Source: Bacillota bacterium
GTDB lineage: Bacteria > Bacillota > Clostridia > Acetivibrionales > JANLFN01
Assembly: GCA_023421675.1 (NCBI GenBank)
Contig: JAEZTC010000016.1
Location: forward strand, 62,001 to 126,000
Length of the DNA stretch: 64,000 nt
Direction: 5' to 3'
The notes under the pieces were generated by a model. The model did not search any database and was not told the origin of the DNA. It saw only the letters and a program-made list of their open reading frames with translations. This document shows, one piece after another, positions 59,375-64,000 of this stretch (positions are counted from its first letter, which is position 1; every line of letters starts with the position of its first letter). The translations under genes and the position numbers were made by a program.

Positions 59375-61327
59375 TTAAGATATATATTCCAGTACAACTG
59401 CTGTCCTTCTGTCTACCACCACACCGTCTTTACGAATCAACCCTGCATTGTATTCCTCATCTACAAAGCCTCCGAAACGTTGCCATGCAGTATGAAAAAC
59501 CAGCTTAAATAAAGAAGTATCCTCAAGCTTATGTATAAAGCTGTTTACAGGATGAAAATTAAATATGAATGTATACTTGCCTTTTGTAAACGCCATTATT
59601 TTATTATCTTCATGTATATACAGTAAGCGCACAGCTTCACTATACAATTCACTTTTGCTTAAAAATTCAAGCATGGCTTTGTCAAAGTTGTTTAGATATT
59701 CATACTTCAAGAAGGGATTATCAACCAAGCTCCATTGTCTTCTGGCATACTTGCAGCTCCAGTTGTTGCCTTCACGGGGGAAGTCTATCCATTCGGGATG
59801 TCCGAATTCATTACCCATAAAGTTAAGATAACCATCACCGCCTAAGGCACAGGTGATGAAGCGGAACATTTTATGCAATGCAATTGCTCTGTCTATAATT
59901 TCATTGTTGTCGTCTTTATTCATATGCCAGTACATTTCTTTGTCTGCAAGCCAGAAAACCAAGGTTTTATCACCCACAAGCGCCTGATCGTGTGATTCGG
60001 TATAGCCAATCACTTTTTCTTCAGGCCTTCGGCTTGTAAGCTCGTACCAAAGTGTTCCCAGGTGCCAGTCTTCGTCCTTTGTTTTCATCATTTTAATATA
60101 ATGATCAGGAAGACCCATTCCAAGCCGGTAGTCAAATCCTATTCCTCCATACGAGATAGGAAGACACATTCCAGGCATACCGCTCATATCCTCTGCTATA
60201 AGGATACTATTGGGATTAACTTCTTTGGTAAGCTCTGCTGCCAATTGAAGGTAGGTGATTGCTTCGAGATCGGTACTCATGGAAAAGTACTTTTGATAGC
60301 TATCAAAGGCAGTACCTCTGCCATGGTGGTCATAAAGCATTGAAGTTACACCGTCAAATCGGAACCCATCTAAATGATATTCAGTCAGCCAGTACTTTAC
60401 ATTTGACAGCAGAAAATGCTGTACCTCGGGTTTCCCATAATTGAACAGACGTGTATTCCAATCAGGGTGATCTCCTTTACCGCCCAGGTGGCAAAATTGG
60501 TACTCGGTACCGTCAAATTCAGCAAGACCTTCAACGGTGTTCTTAACAACGTGTGAGTGGACAAGATCCATTATTACAGCAATTCCCATACTGTGTGCTT
60601 TGTCTACAAGAGCCTTGAAGTCTTCAGGTGTACCAAACCGTGAAGAAACAGCAAAGAAATTGGATACCTGGTATCCAAAGGAACCATAATAGGGATGTTC
60701 CATAATTGCCATTATCTGAATAGTTGTATAACCTAGTTCCTTTATTCTTGGCAGAACATTATCTGAAAACTCTGAAAACGTTGATATATCTTCCTTTTCA
60801 CCAGACATACCAATATGACATTCATATATATAGAGAGGTTCTTTTGGTACAAAACCTTTATCATGCCATTCGTAAGCTGCTGGTGGATTCCATATTATAC
60901 CGTTAAATTGGCGTGTATCCTCTTCCTGGATAACTCGTTTGCAGTAAAGAGGAATACGGTCATATGTACGGTCATTGGCTTTTAATTTAAGCTTAACCCT
61001 CGAACCGTGAGGTATTTCACCATCAACAAGAAGCTCCCAGCAGCCGTTCTCGAGCTTTTTAAGTTTATGTGACTGGTCGTTCCAGTCATTAAAATCACCT
61101 ATGAGTGATATTTCTTGTGCATTTGGCGCCCATTCCCTATATGCCCAGCCATTTTCGGTGGGATGAAACCCAAAAAAGAGATAGCCGTTTGAAAAAGAAG
61201 AAATTGGTTGTGTATCATCAATCAGCTTGCGCCTTGCCTCCCTGTAACGGTTCATACGAAGTTCTATATCAGCCGCAAAAGGCTTTAGGTAAGGATCGAT
61301 CTGCAAAATACGGTACATATTATCCAT
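59375..61327 (-). CDS. glgB: 1,4-alpha-glucan branching enzyme (GH13, eukaryote-like type)
   Basis: A 650-residue enzyme that makes alpha-1,6 branches in glycogen. N-terminal CBM48 (about 55-150: GWAYREWAPNAQEISLIGDFNDW), then the GH13 barrel with the four conserved regions: DLVHSHVV, GFRFDGVTSM (nucleophile Asp), LIAEDMSGMPG (acid/base Glu) and YTESHDQAL, and a C-terminal beta domain. The wording matches subfamily GH13_8, the eukaryote-like branching enzymes, rather than typical bacterial GH13_9 GlgB. No other glg genes are adjacent. RBS AAAGGAA. Confidence 0.92.
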   Translation of the reverse strand: MDNMYRILQIDPYLKPFAADIELRMNRYREARRKLIDDTQPISSFSNGYLFFGFHPTENGWAYREWAPNAQEISLIGDFNDWNDQSHKLKKLENGCWELLVDGEIPHGSRVKLKLKANDRTYDRIPLYCKRVIQEEDTRQFNGIIWNPPAAYEWHDKGFVPKEPLYIYECHIGMSGEKEDISTFSEFSDNVLPRIKELGYTTIQIMAIMEHPYYGSFGYQVSNFFAVSSRFGTPEDFKALVDKAHSMGIAVIMDLVHSHVVKNTVEGLAEFDGTEYQFCHLGGKGDHPDWNTRLFNYGKPEVQHFLLSNVKYWLTEYHLDGFRFDGVTSMLYDHHGRGTAFDSYQKYFSMSTDLEAITYLQLAAELTKEVNPNSILIAEDMSGMPGMCLPISYGGIGFDYRLGMGLPDHYIKMMKTKDEDWHLGTLWYELTSRRPEEKVIGYTESHDQALVGDKTLVFWLADKEMYWHMNKDDNNEIIDRAIALHKMFRFITCALGGDGYLNFMGNEFGHPEWIDFPREGNNWSCKYARRQWSLVDNPFLKYEYLNNFDKAMLEFLSKSELYSEAVRLLYIHEDNKIMAFTKGKYTFIFNFHPVNSFIHKLEDTSLFKLVFHTAWQRFGGFVDEEYNAGLIRKDGVVVDRRTAVVLEYIS

Positions 61328-61518
61328 TCTTGAGTATTCCTTTCTTCATAATCGATTTGATTATATCCAAAAATTTTTCCAACCAAGAACAAGTAAATAG
61401 AGAAACGATCTGATAATTATATATTGTACCATACACTGGTAAACAATAAATGATAATATTTCCTGTAAACTAAACCGATACTTATATATGTATTTCATTT
61501 ATGTATGGAGTAATAGGT

Positions 61519-61938
61519 ATGAGTTATAGTATGAACAATGTTAATGGTATAAATAGGTTAAATACTTTTGAACCGTTAAAAGACAGACCTGAAGAGGAAT
61601 CTGTGCAAAAATCACAGAAAAAGAAGCAAATTGTCTGTGAACGGGAAGGAAATTATTATTGTACATATATGGTGGATGACAAGGGTCAGAAGATTCTAAT
61701 AAAAAAAATCCCTGCTCCTGAAACGGATAATTTAAAGCTTAAACATGAGCAAAAAAATGAAATCTCACAAACCAACCCGTCCTGTTATAATATTGGCAGG
61801 AGTGGACGTACAGCTTTTGAATGCAAACAGGAAATGAAAACACAAGCTGTTCATAAAGAAAACCTACATCAAATAATGAATCTTCTTAAGGAATATTCCG
61901 GTATTCCAGCAAGTACCGGGAAGACATATGATTATTAG
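61519..61938 (+). CDS. Unrecognised small hydrophilic protein
   Basis: A 139-residue protein of unknown family, rich in Lys, Glu, Gln and Asn (MSYSMNNVNGINRLNTFEPL...), with three cysteines and no membrane segment; probably largely unstructured. ATG 61519 has GGAG nine bases upstream. It converges with the histidine kinase gene with seven bases between stops. Confidence 0.55.
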   Translation: MSYSMNNVNGINRLNTFEPLKDRPEEESVQKSQKKKQIVCEREGNYYCTYMVDDKGQKILIKKIPAPETDNLKLKHEQKNEISQTNPSCYNIGRSGRTAFECKQEMKTQAVHKENLHQIMNLLKEYSGIPASTGKTYDY

Positions 61939-61945
61939 CAATTTT

Positions 61946-63361
61946 TTATAAGGGCAGTGAAAACATTATGGTGGTCCCTACATCCAGCACACTGTCACAT
62001 TCAATGTTGCCGCCGTGCTTTTCGATGATGTATTTGGCAATACTAAGCCCTAATCCCGATCCTGCAATATTAAGAGTTCTGGCTTTTTCTCCGCGGTAGA
62101 ACTTGTCAAAAATAAAGGGTAGGTCAGAAGCACTTATGCCTTTGCCTGTATCTTTAATCGAAACAACAAGTTCATCTCCGTTATACCCATGATTGGTAAA
62201 AAAGCTCACATATATTTCTCCGCCGGGTTGTGTAAACTTCAATGAATTTGAAATAATATTATAAACAACTTGACGTATTCTTTTTAAATCAATATTTACT
62301 ATATAATCAGGTATTTCTTCAATTCTAAATTTAAGACCGCTTCGTATAACGTCATTTGAAACATCGTCAAAAATATCGGTAAAATACATTTTTGAGTAAG
62401 TTTCCTCCGTTTCAATTGAGAACTCATTCAATTCAGTTTTAGAATGTTCAAGGATATCATCAATCAGTTTTGATAATACTGTTACCTTATCCATTACAAT
62501 ATTTGAATAACGCCTGATACCTTCTTCATCTTTTACCAGGCCTTCCTTAATCCCTTCTACATAACCTGAAATTGATGACAGAGGAGTCTTTAAATCATGT
62601 GAAATACATGCAAGCAGAAGCTTTTCATTTTCTTTAAGCTTTTTCGCTTGTTCACTGGCAGAAAGAAGCTCTGAACGCATCATTTCAAAGTCATGACATA
62701 ATTCACCTGGTTCGTCGTCGTAATCATAGGTCAGCGGTTTTTGAAGATCACCCATCAGAATGCTATTTGTAGCCTTGTGTAGTTCGGAGATAGGTTCAAA
62801 TATACTGTGCCTTAAAAGTTTTATAAAACCAATAAGCAGGCACAGCATCAGTATTGCAAGAATAATTACCGGGATAAAAAGCAGGATATTATTATGACTA
62901 TGAGACTGAAAATCCTTTGTTGGCACTGTTAATACAACTGTGTACTGCTGGGTATCATTGATAAAGATGGGAGCAATATAATTATAAATGCCGCCATCTG
63001 ACGATTCATTCCTGATTCCTGACAATGTACGCAGGGGAAAAGAGTCACCGGTTTTGTATTGTGTTTCTCCGCTGTTCCAAATGACTGTGCCTTTTAAATC
63101 GACCAAAATATAATTCATTTTATAGTGATTAAGCTCGTTTAGTTTATTAAAATTATAACCTGATTTCATTTGCTCCGAATTGAGAATGTTCTCGAGATTT
63201 AATATAAACCTGTTGACTTGAACCCGGGCAGTACGGTAATCAAATTCATCATTTTCGGTTGAATTTATAAAGAAAATGATATAAGAGACAAGCAGTAAAA
63301 AAATAAAAGCAATTACAGCCATTATTGTGTAACACTTGGTTTTGAGTGTTATTTTTCCCAT
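61946..63361 (-). CDS. Two-component sensor histidine kinase
   Basis: A 471-residue membrane kinase: two helices (about 11-33 and 158-184) around an extracellular domain of about 120 residues with Cache-like features (NYILVDLKGTVIWNSG), a HAMP linker, HisKA with H255 (ACISHDLKTPLSS) and HATPase_c (VVYNIISNSLKFTQPGG, DTGKGIS, GSGLGLSIAK). ATG 63361 overlaps the response regulator stop by 13 bases, so the two are translationally coupled. Signal unknown. Confidence 0.93.
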   Translation of the reverse strand: MGKITLKTKCYTIMAVIAFIFLLLVSYIIFFINSTENDEFDYRTARVQVNRFILNLENILNSEQMKSGYNFNKLNELNHYKMNYILVDLKGTVIWNSGETQYKTGDSFPLRTLSGIRNESSDGGIYNYIAPIFINDTQQYTVVLTVPTKDFQSHSHNNILLFIPVIILAILMLCLLIGFIKLLRHSIFEPISELHKATNSILMGDLQKPLTYDYDDEPGELCHDFEMMRSELLSASEQAKKLKENEKLLLACISHDLKTPLSSISGYVEGIKEGLVKDEEGIRRYSNIVMDKVTVLSKLIDDILEHSKTELNEFSIETEETYSKMYFTDIFDDVSNDVIRSGLKFRIEEIPDYIVNIDLKRIRQVVYNIISNSLKFTQPGGEIYVSFFTNHGYNGDELVVSIKDTGKGISASDLPFIFDKFYRGEKARTLNIAGSGLGLSIAKYIIEKHGGNIECDSVLDVGTTIMFSLPL

Positions 63362-64000
63362 TTGTAACCTACTCCCCAAACAGTCCTTATATAGTCGACA
63401 CCTTCTTGAGCCAGCTTTTCTCTAATACGGCCGATATAAACCGCGATTGTATTTCCGTCTATAAATTCGGAATAACCCCATACGCTGTCTATAAGCTGTT
63501 CTTTGGAAAAAACAACTGAAGGGTGAAGTGACAGGTAATCAAGGAGTTTGAATTCTTTTGAAGTAAATGAAATTGCTTTGCCTTCAACTGTTACGGTAAA
63601 ACTTCTCGGATCTATAGTAACATTTCCGTATGTACGTTTAGCAGTAGGCATGTCAGAAACTTTATCTTCTCCAGAAAACGAAGTAAATCTCCTAAGGTGT
63701 GATTTGACTCTCGCAACCATTTCAACCAAAGAAAACGGTTTTGTTAGGTAATCGTCTGCCCCTACACCCAAAGAAAGAATTTTGTCATAATCTGAGTTTT
63801 TAGCTGAAATAATTATAATTGGGGCATGGGAATGAAGGCGTATATTTCTACACACCTCAATCCCATCAACCTGTGGAAGCATAATGTCAAGAATAATCAG
63901 GTCCGGGTTATAATTTGCAGCATACTCTATACCCGATTTGCCGCTGTATGTTATATGAACCTCAAAACCTTCCCTGAGTAAACAATCCTTAATGATGTTG
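63349..64000 (-). CDS. OmpR-family response regulator, N-terminus outside window
   Basis: The frame stays open to the right edge, so only the very N-terminus is missing. Receiver domain with the phosphate-accepting Asp in DLIILDIMLPQVDG, the conserved Ser in IIISAKNSDYD and Lys in DDYLTKPFSLVE, followed by an OmpR-type winged helix (LTxKEFKLLDYLSLHP-like FTSKEFKLLDYLSLHP, and VWGYSEFIDGNTIAVYIGRIREKL). Operon with the kinase downstream. Targets unknown. Confidence 0.94.
   Translation of the reverse strand, partial: NIIKDCLLREGFEVHITYSGKSGIEYAANYNPDLIILDIMLPQVDGIEVCRNIRLHSHAPIIIISAKNSDYDKILSLGVGADDYLTKPFSLVEMVARVKSHLRRFTSFSGEDKVSDMPTAKRTYGNVTIDPRSFTVTVEGKAISFTSKEFKLLDYLSLHPSVVFSKEQLIDSVWGYSEFIDGNTIAVYIGRIREKLAQEGVDYIRTVWGVGYKWEK

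Overview
The window looks like the chromosome of a low-GC, endospore-forming, anaerobic member of the Clostridia, probably close to Ruminiclostridium/Clostridium cluster III. That placement is inferred from gene content and AT-rich codon use, not from a database match. Spore genes recur: an alpha/beta SASP, the PrkA-YhbH-SpoVR trio, a ger germinant-receptor operon and a DacF-type carboxypeptidase. No rRNA, CRISPR array, complete insertion sequence or prophage is visible. One tRNA gene is present.

Layout. 0-12.7 kb: 3' part of tyrS, a SASP gene, a PyrR-type attenuator followed by a uracil permease, a FapA-like protein, dacF, a radical-SAM/B12 protein, an autoregulated MerR-family gene, a TrpB2-type tryptophan synthase and two unrecognised surface or membrane proteins. 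12.9-17.6 kb: prkA-yhbH-spoVR. 18-21.7 kb: a methyl-cycle group made of an HTH-methyltransferase fusion, S-adenosylhomocysteine hydrolase and an MtaD-like deaminase, with a repeated operator-like motif at its promoter. 21.7-26.9 kb: tRNA-Thr, a 61-bp pair of IS-end-like inverted repeats, a lipoprotein, an antitoxin-like remnant, and a large S-layer-anchored protein of clearly higher GC with a PadR regulator; this stretch looks acquired. 27-28.8 kb: small zinc-ribbon and hypothetical genes.

29-37.3 kb: a compact type IV pilus operon (pilB, pilC, a major prepilin, three minor-pilin-like genes, pilM, pilN, pilO). PilB carries a probable c-di-GMP-binding MshEN domain, and one pilin appears to lack a canonical start codon. 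37.4-42.4 kb: metY, cysK, pdxA and a split ThrE-type exporter. 42.4-52 kb: yyaL, then an accessory zone of one-component regulators beside small redox or membrane genes: MerR with a flavodoxin-ferredoxin fusion, MarR with an NTF2-like protein, TetR with flavodoxin and an HXXEE protein. Each regulator has a recognisable candidate operator. The MerR cassette is flanked by two copies of the 5' end of yyaL.

52-64 kb: a membrane-anchored glycosidase-like protein with an apparently missing acid/base residue, a gerA-C-D-B operon, an ABC-F ribosome-protection gene behind an upstream-ORF attenuator, a glycogen branching enzyme, a small hypothetical gene, and a histidine kinase/response regulator pair cut by the window end. 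The most novel-looking items are the HTH-methyltransferase regulator of the methyl cycle with its ATGTGCA triplet, the duplicated yyaL ends around the MerR cassette, the ABC-F leader and the non-AUG pilin gene.
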